Source: Cryomorpha sp963741985
GTDB lineage: Bacteria; Bacteroidota; Bacteroidia; Flavobacteriales_D; Cryomorphaceae
Assembly (NCBI GenBank): GCA_963741985.1
Contig: CAVUKD010000001.1
Coordinates: 744,001-808,000 of the forward strand
Length of the DNA stretch: 64,000 nucleotides
Reading direction: 5' to 3'
A program made the translations under genes and the position numbers. The notes beneath the pieces are model-generated. The model ran no database searches. It was given only the letters and a program-made list of their open reading frames with translations, and was not told where the DNA came from. Shown here piece by piece: positions 18,064 to 28,800 of the stretch (position 1 is the first letter of the stretch; each line of letters begins with the position of its first letter).

Positions 18064-18831
18064 ATGAAGAACTTAGGATATACCAACCAGTATCCGGAAA
18101 CCGACCATTTTATAGGAAATGCGGTCGATGATTTGGATGTTTCATCCAATAAAATAGAACGTCTTCAACCCAGATTCACCCATTTTTTTGAATTGGGAAA
18201 AACATCGCATTTTATTTTGCGGATGCCGCAGAAAGAAATAGAATTGGGAGCCAATGGATGGCTCAATTTTTTCAGTGAAGAGTCAGATGAATTTTCAGAG
18301 GATAACATTCTATCTATAATCCATCCAAAGGACTTACGTTTTTACCTTGAATGTGAAAGCGAGAGTCTTCGGTTTTTCGGTGAACTTTCACAGGAGGACT
18401 TAACGCATTACAAAACCCGATTTGATTTCAGAATCAAGAGGAATGGTATTTACAAGCGATTCGTACAGCAATGGATTGTGTTGGAGCCATCACCGGAGGT
18501 GGTATTGCGTTTTCTGGTAATCACTACCGATATAAGCCAACTAAAACGTTCGTCTTCATCCCGTTTTTCGATTTTGAACACGACCGCAAACGGTGATCCT
18601 ATTTCAAAATATATAACAAGCTCAACTCACCCAAGTCCCCTGCCATTTAGCAGACGCGAACACGAGATTTTTGTTTACCTCATGCAAAATTTGAGCAGCA
18701 AAGAAATAGCTTCTAAGCTCTATGTTACCGAAGATACGGTGAGAGGCCACAGAAAGCGAATGCTTAAAAAAGCAAATTGCAAAAATACCTTGGGGCTTAT
18801 TATGACATCGTTTGAAAATGGATGGATTTGA
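18064..18831 (+). CDS. LuxR-family transcriptional regulator with PAS-like domain (copy 1)
   Basis: 255 residues. The N-terminal half is a PAS-like sensor (WLNFFSEES, IIHPKDLRFYLE, FDFRIKRNGIYKRFVQQW). The C-terminal 65 residues form a LuxR/GerE helix-turn-helix (FSRREHEIFVYL, SSKEIASKLYVTEDTVRGHRKRML, KKANCKNTLGL). Bacteroidota use such proteins as one-component regulators responding to unknown signals. The in-frame TTG at 18043 is ignored in favour of ATG 18064. The next gene is a clear paralogue with the same architecture, so this looks like a tandem duplication. Confidence 0.85.
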   Translation: MKNLGYTNQYPETDHFIGNAVDDLDVSSNKIERLQPRFTHFFELGKTSHFILRMPQKEIELGANGWLNFFSEESDEFSEDNILSIIHPKDLRFYLECESESLRFFGELSQEDLTHYKTRFDFRIKRNGIYKRFVQQWIVLEPSPEVVLRFLVITTDISQLKRSSSSRFSILNTTANGDPISKYITSSTHPSPLPFSRREHEIFVYLMQNLSSKEIASKLYVTEDTVRGHRKRMLKKANCKNTLGLIMTSFENGWI

Positions 18832-18949
18832 TCCTTTAAATATATCCGACTCCGTTGCGTCTGAAGATAAAATTAATGTATGGAAAGCACTTTCAGGAAA
18901 TTCAAAACCGTCAAGGAGTTATGTTTACTGATTTAAAACTCGCATACTT

Positions 18950-19741
18950 ATGGATGAATCAGGTCAGGGAGGTTTACCAGAATACCTCAATTACAACCCC
19001 ACCTTTGAAATTTGGAAGGAACAGGCAGGAATATCTAATCCGGGAGAACTAAGTTATAACCTTTCGTTGTATTCAAAAATTCTGGGGATCTTCAACTCCA
19101 GTGACTTTTGCTACCTCATCTTCAATTTACACGATGTATCAATAGAATGGTGTAGTAAAGGTGTCAAAAAACTCTTCGGCCTGGAAGCAGATGAATTTCA
19201 ACCGATTCAATTTTTTTCGCTGCTGCATCCGGATGACGTCCCGACATATCAGAAAAGAGAGGGATTGGTAACCGACTTTTTCCGCTCGCTGCCCAAGGAA
19301 AGAATATTTAAGTACAAACAGCGACATGATTTTCGGGTGGTGCTTAAGGATGGAAGCTCAAAGCGCATTTTACAGCAAGTGATAGCTTTACAAGTAGGAG
19401 AAGATCGCGAAATCCAACGAAGCCTTGTCTCGTTTACCGATGTAGATTTTCTTGAAGAAGGTTTCGTGAGCGGGCTATCTTTTATTGGATTGGATGGGGA
19501 ACCCAGCTATTACCATATAGACTCAGAGAATGGGTGGGAAGAAAGTGTTAATCCGCTGAGTGTACGTGAGAATGAAATCCTAATCCTTTTGAGTCAGGAA
19601 CTTGATACTGCTCAGATAGCAGAAATATTGGGATTAAGCCCGGAGACGGTTAAGCGACATAGGAAGAATATGTTGGCAAGGACGAAGTGTCGGGATACGA
19701 ATGAGTTGGTGCTAATGGCATTGCGGAAGTGTTGGATTTGA
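18950..19741 (+). CDS. LuxR-family transcriptional regulator with PAS-like domain (copy 2)
   Basis: 263 residues with the same layout as its upstream neighbour: a PAS-like sensor (LFGLEADEF, LLHPDDVPTYQK, HDFRVVLKDGSSKRILQQV) and a C-terminal LuxR HTH (LSVRENEILILLSQ, DTAQIAEILGLSPETVKRHRKNML, KCRDTNELV). Both end in the same W-I dipeptide. It lies 118 bases after copy 1. Directly downstream are the beta-helix protein and the giant surface protein, which may be its targets (inference). Confidence 0.85.
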   Translation: MDESGQGGLPEYLNYNPTFEIWKEQAGISNPGELSYNLSLYSKILGIFNSSDFCYLIFNLHDVSIEWCSKGVKKLFGLEADEFQPIQFFSLLHPDDVPTYQKREGLVTDFFRSLPKERIFKYKQRHDFRVVLKDGSSKRILQQVIALQVGEDREIQRSLVSFTDVDFLEEGFVSGLSFIGLDGEPSYYHIDSENGWEESVNPLSVRENEILILLSQELDTAQIAEILGLSPETVKRHRKNMLARTKCRDTNELVLMALRKCWI

Positions 19742-19928
19742 TGCAGAGATTGTAAAATTGGTAAGGCTCCTACTCTGTGGCTTGCTGCTAAATATTCCGC
19801 CATCGCTTCAGAAAATGAGCAAATTCTCCAAAAATTCAACCCCTAGGGGTTATTGTTTCGCATTCAAAAGATTTTCAACTTTGGTTCTTTCATTTTCATT
19901 AAACCAATCACCACTAAAAACCAAACTT

Positions 19929-20951
19929 ATGAAAACCGCTAAAATTATCTCAACTTGTCTTCTGGCTTTAGGTATCCTACCTGCTTCTGCCACTATCCTT
20001 ACCGTCGATGTCAACCCACTGAATAATGCTCAGTTCGGTTCTTTTCCTGAAGCTCATGGTGCTGCGTCTGACGGGGACACCATTTTATTACAACCTTCCT
20101 CAGCCACTTATGGAGATATCTATATTTCAAAATCCATTACACTTATAGGAAGAAGCCACAATCAGACGGGTAATTTGGGCACAAAAATAGGTTTACTTTA
20201 CATTCAAGTATCTAACGTAAGGGTACAAGCATTGAGAGTAGAAAGCTATGCCGTTATTCAAGCTGGTAATGGTTCGATCATCTCTAATTGCTATATTAAT
20301 AATTACTTGAATATAAATGGCGGTAGCGGTCACATAATAACTGGTAATGTCCTTTATGGTTTCATTGCAGTTAATGGTGCTCTCTCAGACGTACTTATTT
20401 TGAATAATTATATTCAAAATAACCCTAATAACCCATATGGTACTGATTATAGGGTTCTATTAGCAACAGGTAATTCAAGTACAGTCTATAGAAACAATAT
20501 TTTCTATCAGGTGGGTGATTATCCATTATTCGCTACAAATGCCAAAGATTTTACTGCTTTCGACAATATATTCATTTCAGAAAATACAGATATGTTTGAT
20601 CCCGCAGCTTGTGTAAACTGCATTTTCAGTTCCAACCTTACATGGTCGCCTAATGGCACTATGCTCGAACTACCCTATTCAACTATGAATAATGTAGCTC
20701 CTACCTGGAATGAAACCGAATTGGGTTTTGATTATGGAGACGATTACCACATGTTGAGTGGCACACCGCTCACCGGCGCAAGCGATGGAGGTCAGGTCGG
20801 TATTCACGGTGGAATCTATGAGAATATATTTCGATACGACGGTTCAGCACGAGGCATTCCTTTGGTAACCACTACAATGATTACCACACCTGTAGTGCTT
20901 GCAAATGGTCAGATACAAATCCAGTTCGAAGCCGAAGCCGGTACCGAATAA
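19929..20951 (+). CDS. Secreted parallel beta-helix protein
   Basis: 340 residues from ATG 19929, with signal peptide MKTAKIISTCLLALGILPASA. The body shows short repeating N-rich turns and V/I strands (ISNCYINNYLNINGG, HIITGNVLYG, LILNNYIQNN, YRNNIFYQV, FDNIFISEN), the signature of right-handed parallel beta-helices as in pectate-lyase-like folds. No catalytic residues of a polysaccharide lyase can be assigned. No T9SS tail is visible. It ends 15 bases before the giant gene and is probably co-transcribed with it. In-frame start codons further upstream give no signal peptide and are ignored. Confidence 0.8.
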   Translation: MKTAKIISTCLLALGILPASATILTVDVNPLNNAQFGSFPEAHGAASDGDTILLQPSSATYGDIYISKSITLIGRSHNQTGNLGTKIGLLYIQVSNVRVQALRVESYAVIQAGNGSIISNCYINNYLNINGGSGHIITGNVLYGFIAVNGALSDVLILNNYIQNNPNNPYGTDYRVLLATGNSSTVYRNNIFYQVGDYPLFATNAKDFTAFDNIFISENTDMFDPAACVNCIFSSNLTWSPNGTMLELPYSTMNNVAPTWNETELGFDYGDDYHMLSGTPLTGASDGGQVGIHGGIYENIFRYDGSARGIPLVTTTMITTPVVLANGQIQIQFEAEAGTE

Positions 20952-20966
20952 GAAAATCCTACGGCC

Positions 20967-22439
20967 ATGAAAAAATTTCTACTCATCTGGTTGAGCTGGC
21001 TTCTCGTTGGCCAACTTTCCGCTCAGCTAATCAGTCAAGCTGAATATTTCTTTAATTCCGATCCCGGCGTCGGCAATGGCCTGTCCATTCCAATTACACC
21101 AGGGGCTAACATATCACAATCTTTCTCTGCCGATATTTCAAATCTTCCAGGAGGCTTTCACTCGCTCTATATCAGAACGTATCAGAATGGAGTCTGGGGT
21201 TTCTTCGGACCCAGACGTACTTTTTATATCGATGATCTCAGCGCAACAATCCCTCAAGGTGATATTGACCCCAACATTGAAGCCGCCGAATTCTTCTTTG
21301 ATCAAGATCCCGGCCCGGGAAATGGTGAACCTATATCCGTAACTCCTTCCCCAAATCAAAATATTTCTTTTGCAGCAGATGTTTCCAACCTTTCAGGTGG
21401 TTTCCACTCACTCTATATCCGCACGAAACAAGGTGGGATATGGGGATTCTTCGGACCCAGACGTACTTTTTATATCGATGATCTCGGCACTACAATCCCG
21501 CAAGGCGATATTGACCCCGACATTGAAGCCGCCGAATTCTTCTTTGATCAAGATCTCGGCCCGGGAAATGGTGAACCTATATCCGTAACTCCTTCCCCAA
21601 ATCAAAATATTTCTTTTGCAGCAGATGTTTCCAGCCTTTCAGGTGGTTTCCACTCACTCTATATCCGTACAAAACAAGGTGGGATATGGGGATTCTTCGG
21701 GCCAAGACGTACTTTTTATATCGACGATCTCGGCACTACAATCCCGCAAGGCGATATTGACCCCAACATTGAAGCCGCCGAATTCTTCTTCGATCAGGAT
21801 CCCGGCCCGGGAAATGGTGAATCTATAACCGTAGCCCCTTCCCCAAATCAAAATATTTCTTTTGCAGCAGATGTTTCCAGCCTTTCAGGTGGTTTCCACT
21901 CACTCTATATCCGTACAAAACAAGGCGGAAGATGGGGATTTTTCGGTCCCAGACGTACTTTTTATATCGACAACTTAACCTCCGAAACATTTGAAGTGGC
22001 CGCCATCAATAGAGTCGAAATATTCTTCGATCAGGATCCCGGTGTCGGAAATGGCCAAATAATAGATATTACGGAAGGCTTCTCTATTGCCCAAACGATA
22101 GAAGCAAATGTTCCCGACCTTCCTTATGGTCTTCATGCACTTTATTTACGGGTCATTAATACAAACAACGTTCCCAGCCATTTTATACGACGTAATTTTA
22201 CAATTTGTGAACCCGGTGTTCTGAGTCCCGAACTCACGGCTGCAATAGAACCTAATTGTGCCAGCCAGCAATACTCCGTAACCCTAACCATGCCCGAGTC
22301 GTGGGCAGGTCCTGCTTATACCCTTACCAACGATTTTAATGGCCAGTCCAATCACTTATCGCCGGTACAACCTATACCTTCGGCCCATTTGCCAGTGCAT
22401 CAATATAACTTTTGTAGGAAACCCAAATGGCGAAGGTGA
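20967..22439 (+). CDS. 5' part of the giant protein: signal peptide and five 82-residue repeats
   Basis: 490 codons. Signal peptide MKKFLLIWLSWLLVGQLSAQ, then five repeats with the pattern AEFFFDQDPGPGNG ... GGFHSLYIRT ... WGFFGPRRTFYID. This module, sometimes seen as A-E-Y-F-x-D-x-D-P-G-x-G-N-G, is common in large Bacteroidota surface proteins. The family frame is lost near 22361: the neighbouring frame continues AGTTYTFGPFASAS, so the last 25 or so residues before the stop at 22439 are out-of-frame. Read alone this would be a truncated secreted repeat protein. Confidence 0.8.
   Translation: MKKFLLIWLSWLLVGQLSAQLISQAEYFFNSDPGVGNGLSIPITPGANISQSFSADISNLPGGFHSLYIRTYQNGVWGFFGPRRTFYIDDLSATIPQGDIDPNIEAAEFFFDQDPGPGNGEPISVTPSPNQNISFAADVSNLSGGFHSLYIRTKQGGIWGFFGPRRTFYIDDLGTTIPQGDIDPDIEAAEFFFDQDLGPGNGEPISVTPSPNQNISFAADVSSLSGGFHSLYIRTKQGGIWGFFGPRRTFYIDDLGTTIPQGDIDPNIEAAEFFFDQDPGPGNGESITVAPSPNQNISFAADVSSLSGGFHSLYIRTKQGGRWGFFGPRRTFYIDNLTSETFEVAAINRVEIFFDQDPGVGNGQIIDITEGFSIAQTIEANVPDLPYGLHALYLRVINTNNVPSHFIRRNFTICEPGVLSPELTAAIEPNCASQQYSVTLTMPESWAGPAYTLTNDFNGQSNHLSPVQPIPSAHLPVHQYNFCRKPKWRR
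21261..21990 (+). repeat. Three near-identical 246-bp tandem repeats
   Basis: Units start at 21261, 21507 and 21753 (exactly 246 bp, 82 codons) and differ at only a few positions. Diverged sister units flank them (about 21025-21260 and 21991-22210). Near-identity inside an older repeat series points to recent duplication or gene conversion, and makes the copy number liable to change or to be mis-assembled. Confidence 0.9.
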
Positions 22440-22773
22440 TTTTTGCCCCGTAACCCTTCTCCAAAATTTTACCTGTTATAATTGCCAGGAACTTGAAGTT
22501 AATAATGGTAATGCATGTACCCTCGACGGTCTAACGGGGATATACGAAGACTGCCTTTGTGTAACTGTGCCAGTGGACTGCAACGGAGTGGAAAATGGAA
22601 CGGCCTATTTCGATAATCGCAGTACTTGTGTTGGTGGAAATACCGGCCTCGAAGCTTGCACCCAGGATTGCGCCGGAGTGTATGGCGGTGCAGCAACAAC
22701 CGACTTATGCGGAGTATGCGATACCGATCCCGACAACGACAACCTTAGCTGTACCATTTGTCGGCGTAATTAA
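22339..22773 (+). pseudogene. Giant-gene fragment: Cys-rich modules
   Basis: The authentic sequence begins around 22404 (ITFVGNPNGEGDF). It carries the Cys motif series NCQELEVNNGNACT, DCNGVENGTAYFD, DCAGVYGGAATTDLCGVC. Same motif type as at 23240-23340 and 31240-31520. The frame is lost near 22755. Confidence 0.65.
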
Positions 22774-22848
22774 TGGAGAAGCCACTTCGATGCTGTGGCC
22801 TCTGTACTGGCGGAATCACTAAATAAACCCCCTGTGATGAATTAGAGT

Positions 22849-23364
22849 TTGTTGTTGTTTCCATTTCAAATACCAATCGGATTGGTTCCACTGGGCTATT
22901 GGAAACACCTGTTCACCTTCTCACTTACTAATAAATGGAGTAAACACAGAACGGATATGGGTAATAGCAATCCCAGTACAGTTTCCCAAATAATAAATTA
23001 CGATTCAAACACGGATTCCCTCGTTTTTGTATCGTGGGTAGTAGACGATTGGGTGACTTGGTCAGTAAACGGTGAAATAGTTCTTGTTGACAATAACATT
23101 TCTGAGCAATACGAGTTATTAAACCTTACGGAATTTCTTACTCCCGGTGCGAATACTATTTCAGCAACACTAACAAAATTGCATTCTTGCTTCGGCTTAT
23201 TTTGTCTGATTTATGAGATTCCTTCAACCCCTTCTATCGACTGCGCAGGGGTGCTAAACGGAAGTGCCGCAATCGACCTTTGTGGCGTGTGCAGCGGAGG
23301 TACCACCGGAATAGCCACAAATGCCTGCGTAGATTGCGGGTGTACCAAATGGAACCGCAACTGA
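22849..23364 (+). pseudogene. Giant-gene fragment: beta module and Cys motif
   Basis: A beta-sandwich-like stretch (SQIINYDSNTDSLVFVSW, SVNGEIVLVDNN, LTPGANTISATL) precedes another Cys unit (DCAGVLNGSAAIDLCGVC, SGGTTG). The first 25 or so codons may belong to a different frame. Confidence 0.6.
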
Positions 23365-23535
23365 AGGCACACGTACAATTGACGGTGCAGAAGGAGTATA
23401 CAATAATGAGTGCCAATGTATGCCATTCTATCCTGATCTTGCAGTTGAAAATGTAAATACCGATCTAAATATTATTTCACCTGAACAGGTGGTAAGTCTA
23501 AATTGGAATGTAATAAATCTGGGGCAGGCAAGCAA
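23342..23535 (+). pseudogene. Giant-gene fragment: start of a CARDB-like domain
   Basis: Continues the Cys unit (VPNGTATEGTRTID, NNECQCM) and begins a CARDB-like adhesion module (PDLAVENVNTDLNIISPEQ, LNWNVINLGQA). The frame changes near 23530. Confidence 0.55.
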
Positions 23536-24006
23536 ACCACAATCTGGACAGAGCGGATTTATATTCAAACAACATCCGGCACCAATCGAACACTTATCTC
23601 CCAATCAGACTTTACATCCGATCAGGTATTGGAAACCAACCAAAGCCTCGGAAGATCGGTTTTATTCACTATGCCCGCATTACTCACCATCGGAGAATCA
23701 GCCAGATTCGTGGTAAAAATAACACCTTCCGGATATGCTGAGACCAATCAGGATGCCATACCAAATAATATTGCCGTACAAACTACTCCATGGGAAATAG
23801 CGAAAACCCTAAAAATAGTTTTGGCGCAAGCTCAAATCCTTGAAGGTTCACCGGTAGGACTGTCGGTAACCCTTACCAGCGGAAATATAACCGGTACTCT
23901 GCCAGTTTCTATCCAGCTAACCGACCCTGAGCGATTTAATGCTCCCTCTACCGTTAATATCGTAGCCGGCAATGCAGCCAAAACATTCAGTATCTACCGT
24001 AAATAA
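23503..24006 (+). pseudogene. Giant-gene fragment: rest of the CARDB-like domain and a Calx-beta-like start
   Basis: From about 23530 the CARDB-like domain continues (TTIWTERIYIQTTSG, SVLFTMPALLTIGESARFVV). A Calx-beta-like segment follows (ILEGSPVGLSVTLTSGNIT). Lost near 24000. Confidence 0.55.
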
Positions 24007-24214
24007 CCAAATGATCGAAGGCCCTAAAACAATTACTCTTACCTATAGTGCTGCCGGATACAACGCATTGACCAACCCTTCTTTCACATTAATCGATGAT
24101 GACCTCGCATCTCTTAGTTTTGTGAATAGTCCCACCGAAGGTTCGGAAGGAGATGTATTCCAACTCGAAATCGCAACAAATTTGCCTTCAAACAGCCTAT
24201 TACAGTATTCCTAA
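23972..24214 (+). pseudogene. Giant-gene fragment: Calx-beta-like module
   Basis: Continues TVNNQMIEGPKTITLTYSA and FTLIDDDLASLSFV, the typical D-D-D end of one Calx-beta unit and the start of the next (PTEGSEGDVFQLEI). Ends at a stop at 24214. The next 125 bases are too disrupted to follow. Confidence 0.5.
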
Positions 24215-24339
24215 ATTCTCGAAATACTGCCAAGATATTAGTTCCGGCTTCTGTTGTAATTCGCCGGTGCCGAATCGGTGGTTTTCGAAGGCTCCATCCC
24301 TGAAAACACCATGCTAACCGGATATTTCGGTAACGCTAA

Positions 24340-24714
24340 ATGCAGGAGCCGCGGGCCAGTCCGACTTCCACAAGCATTTTAGTCAATAACGACAATGATC
24401 TTCCAGCCATTAGCTTCACGCTGAATGTCGATACGGTTTCAGAATCCGGTGGATATTATGCCGCGATCGGAACAATCACCCGTGGTGCCGGAAATGAAGG
24501 TGCGTTCACAGTTAACTTATCGAATTCTCCTGACGGAACCCTTATAATGCCTGCAAGCATAAGCTTTACAGCAAATAATCAATCCAAAACTTTCGACATC
24601 GGTGTAATCGACAATACGCTGGATGACGGATTCCGATCTTTTGAGATCGAAGCTCCGTTTTCCTATCAGGTTGCGGCTGCTCTGCATCGCCCGCCAGCGC
24701 AGGATATGCTCTGA
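24340..24714 (+). pseudogene. Giant-gene fragment: Calx-beta-like module
   Basis: LVNNDNDLPAISFTLNVDTVSE and ITFDIGV-like strands (SKTFDIGVIDNTLDDG) mark a Calx-beta unit. The frame is lost at about 24690; the next frame reads AGYALKTLTIADND. Confidence 0.55.
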
Positions 24715-24810
24715 AAACACTCACCATAGCAGATAACGATCGTCCGAGTCTTTCCTTGACGGTCAATCCCCTATCTTCCCGAAGGATTAACAAATGCAGG
24801 TACCCTCACC

Positions 24811-25197
24811 GTGACCCGAAATACAAATACCGACCTTCCTTTGGTGGTAAATCTGACTTCATCAAATCTATCCGAATTAACCGTCCCCTCTTCGGTGACT
24901 ATTCCTGCCGGAGGTGCATCTATAGATGTTGCCATTACTACTGTAAATGATAATACGCCAGATGGAAACCAACAAGTATTTATAAACGCTTCATCCGAAG
25001 GTTTATCCCCCGGAGTGGCTTGGGTTATTGTGTCCGATCAAAACAAACCCGATCTTAAAATTACCAATCTGATCTTAACAAACACAACCGTTGAAACCGG
25101 ACAAGCCATAGATTTTCGGGTTTTTGTAAAAAATAGCGGCTTTTCAACAGCACCTTCAGGTGTTTCGGTTAAAGGATATACTCTCAAGATGCAATGA
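24811..25197 (+). pseudogene. Giant-gene fragment: Calx-beta-like end and second CARDB-like start
   Basis: In the same frame from 24775 (LPEGLTNAGTLTVTR). SVTIPAGGASIDVAITTV completes a Calx-beta unit, then PDLKITNLILTNTTVETGQ and FRVFVKNSGFSTAPSG start a CARDB-like domain. Broken near 25190. Confidence 0.6.
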
Positions 25198-25353
25198 TTA
25201 GCACCGAAGACATTCTTCTTTTTCGGGAAATTTACCACAAGCTCTAACAGTTGGAACCACATACGAATTAATAAATATTGGAACCGCTCCTTCAACTCCA
25301 GGTATTTACAACATAATTTTTCAGGTAACTCAGGCGAACAGACTTCAGAATTC

Positions 25354-25572
25354 GTGCACACAAACAACACTTCAATAGCTGTTCCGCTTACGGTCGTTCC
25401 GGCATACACCGCAACAGCCTCAGAAGAAGGAGAGATTTTTGAAAAAGACCAAACCATCCAGATTACAGGATCGGCTGTGCTCACAAATGGAAACTCTGCC
25501 GCGAATAAAGCAGTGGAAGTCTATATTCTCAGAGTTCCTTCGACGAACAGTACTTGTGAATACGGACGCTGA
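25354..25572 (+). pseudogene. Giant-gene fragment
   Basis: Contains NTSIAVPLTVVPAYTATAS and GSAVLTNGNSAANKAVEVYI, a linker and the beginning of an Ig-like strand pair. The preceding 150 bases keep coding sequence in another frame (YNIIFQVTQANRLQNS). The frame changes near 25540. Confidence 0.5.
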
Positions 25573-25858
25573 GGGAAATTTTATCGCTGAATTTGATCCT
25601 CTTACTACCGAATCAGGACACTACCGCATTGGCGCAAGCTTTCCCGGTATTCAGGCAAATACAGTTCAGGATGAATTCGATATTCTCGGTCTGAATATAA
25701 ATGGAGGTCAATATGTATTGCTTCCGGTAATTCTCGGTGATACACTCCACGGTTCATTTACCGTTACCAATAAAACAGGACTCACACTCCACGATCTCAC
25801 CTTTAATCCAATTTCACTTCCCGCCGGTGCTAACCTCAATGTGCCCGGTCTAACTTAG
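25439..25858 (+). pseudogene. Giant-gene fragment ending at an in-frame TAG
   Basis: From about 25540 it reads RRTVLVNTDAEGNFIAEFDP and TVTNKTGLTLHDLTFNP. The TAG at 25856-25858 is in the same frame as the 6.1-kb continuation, so only one base substitution separates the two. Confidence 0.6.
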
Positions 25859-28800
25859 TTGGAACCTTACGCTTCTGCAACAATTTTATACGATGCTTTC
25901 GGAACGATTCTCAGCTCAGGGAATGACTATCTCCAAATTGATTTTGAATCAATAGCTGACGAAGGTCTGGTTCACAACTTCCCAACTTATTATTACTGTG
26001 TTGCTCCAAATGGAAACCTGGTGGCAAGTATATCAAATATTCAGACCACAGCATCCGTCCAATCCGGGCAATCGCTCGTTCAGTTTAATGTGGTGAATAC
26101 CGGCGGTGGTGTAGCTGAAAACACCCAATTGAGTATCCCTAATGTTGATTGGCTTCAATCCGTAACTCCTACGAATATCGGCGATTTAGCTCCCGGAGAT
26201 ACCGCAACCGTTATCCTACGCTTTTTGGCGAATGCCTCTTTACCTCTATCCTATCCTGTAAACGGCAGTATTGCCATGAATACTTCTAATTCCAATTCAC
26301 TCTCCATACCTTTCTCATTCGAAAAGGTTACCACCTCTTCAGGTGGGGTGGTCATTGAAGTGGTGGATCAATATACTTACTTCACAGAAGAGGCACCCAA
26401 AGTAGAAAATGCTCTGGTAACCATTAGCAATTATTACACAGGACAGGTATATGCTTCGGGATTGACAAATTCAGATGGTCTATTCTCTTCAGAAGAAGTC
26501 CCTGAAGGAACTCACAGAATCCGTGTATCCAAAGACCAACACCTTGCCTATGAATCGACAATGGTGATAAACCCGGGAATAGAAAATTACAAAAATGTCT
26601 ATATTCAATATCAGGCAATTACGTATACCTGGAGTGTAATTCCAACTTCCATACAGGATGAATATACCATTGATCTGATAGCCACCTTTGAAACAAATGT
26701 TCCAACTCCGGTTGTCATAATCAATATGCCAAGTCAACTACCCGCATTGATGGCCGACGAGACATTTGCATTCAATGTTACCCTGACAAATTATGGGCTC
26801 ATTGCAGCGCAGAATACCCAATTGACCCTCCCTGAAGATATCGAGTATGAATTCATTTATGACTATCCGAATGGGAGCGAACTTCTTGCTCTTCAATCGA
26901 TACAAGTTCCGGTATTGATGATACGGCGCGACACGATCGGTCTGAATTTAAACTTTTCAGCCGGTCTAATGGTTGACGATGTCTCCTCTATGCTGAATAT
27001 TGCAACGATTCCCCAAGCATTTGCAGGTGCCCAGCTTCCATGCAACGATATTGCAGGCTTTTCATTTTCATTCTCGTGCGGCGGTAGTGATAATTTGAGC
27101 GCAGCGGCATCACTTTTCAGTTACGAAGGTCGAGATTGTACAATTGAAGACGGCCCGGAAGTTATTTGCGCTGACTGTGGTACAGGTCCCTCCGGCGGTG
27201 GCGGCGGAGGAGGAGGTTCTGGGCCACCTTGCTACGGTTGCAGTTGGGATACGGCTCCTATAGAATCCGGCTCTTCTTCTGCGCCTATCCTTGTTCTTAA
27301 TAATCTTTCATGTAATGAGGCGATAGATCACATTCTGGGAATTATGGGAAGTTGTTTAGGAGGACCACTTGCTCTCGCAGCTTCTGCAATTTCATTTCCT
27401 GGAGATGTCAAAAAGGCTGTGGAGTGCGGTGCCAGCGTAGACGCCTCTTCCGCATCATCCTTAATCTCCACACTTCTGCCTTGCATTCCAATACCCGCAG
27501 CATTTCCCGTGCTCGGTTGTGTTAAAGCTGCCATTGAGGCTCTTGACGCCGTATTTGATGTTAATACTTCAAACTCCACAAATAATCAAAATTTAACTGC
27601 AAATATGGCTGTGCCAAGTCTTCCATTAGAATTGATACAACCATATCAAAATTTAGTAGTTGCTGAACAAACCTACGAAGCGTCAATAGCTCTTTCCGAA
27701 GAATTTTTTCAAGGTATAGATACCATCCCTGGCTTTCTCGAAGCACTTCCCTTTTTTGGTTCCAAAATAATCCTACTTGATACAATTAGAGTAGCGGATA
27801 TGGCGAATTCAATGAATGCTATCGAATCTTATGAGTTAACAGAAATTCAACTACAGCAGTTTTTTGACCGTTGGAATTTGTCTATGACTTTATGGATGAA
27901 TGATATTTTGACTGATGATCAGGCCGGGCAAGACATTATTGATTTTTATACGGTTACCTCGCTTCAAAACAATATTGACGAGGGTGTCGAATATGTAGAA
28001 AGTTCCGGTTATGATAGCTTTGTAGATATGTTAGAAGATGCAAGTGTCCAAACTATAGAGTATTTAACTCCTCAAGCAAATGCAGTCTGTGCTTCCGTAA
28101 CAGTCCAAATAAGCCAGCAGGTCACCATGACCCGTGAAGCTTTTGAAGGAACCTTGGATATTTTCAACGGTCATCCTACCGACTTGCTCGATTCACTTAC
28201 CGTAAATATTCAAATCACAGACGAGAATGGTACTCCCTCCAATGGCCTTTTCCAAATCGAAACTACCGGTCTAACCAATCTTACAGATGTTACCGGCACT
28301 GGTTCTATCATTGCCCAGAATCATGGAATCGCAGAATTTCTATTTATCCCCGAAATCGGCGCAGCTCCAACCGTCAGCAAACAATATTCGTTCGGAGGAA
28401 CCATTTCGTACTTCGATCCTTTTGTACAACTTATGGTTACTCTGCCTCTATCACCGATTACACTTACCGTAAATCCAAGTCCACAGCTCTATATGGAGTA
28501 TTTCCTTGAGCGAAATATCCTTGGAGATGATCCGCTTACCGAAACCATCGAACCCATTGTTCCGGCTCAATTGGCAGTGATGATCGATAATCACGGCTAC
28601 GGCCCCGCAGTGAACGTATCTATCTCTTCAGCTCAACCAGTAATTACTGAAAATGAATCGGGATTGGCCATAAACTTTAGTCTGATAGGTTCCAATCTTC
28701 AGGGATTACCCATGAGTCTGGGACTAAACAATATTAGCTTCGGCACCGTGCAACCCCAATCAGCCAAAATTGGTCAATGGTATTTTACAAGCTCGTTACT

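Noticed and set aside
21261..21990. Mobile element
   Set aside because: The repeats are in frame, 82 codons each and lack terminal repeats or a transposase.
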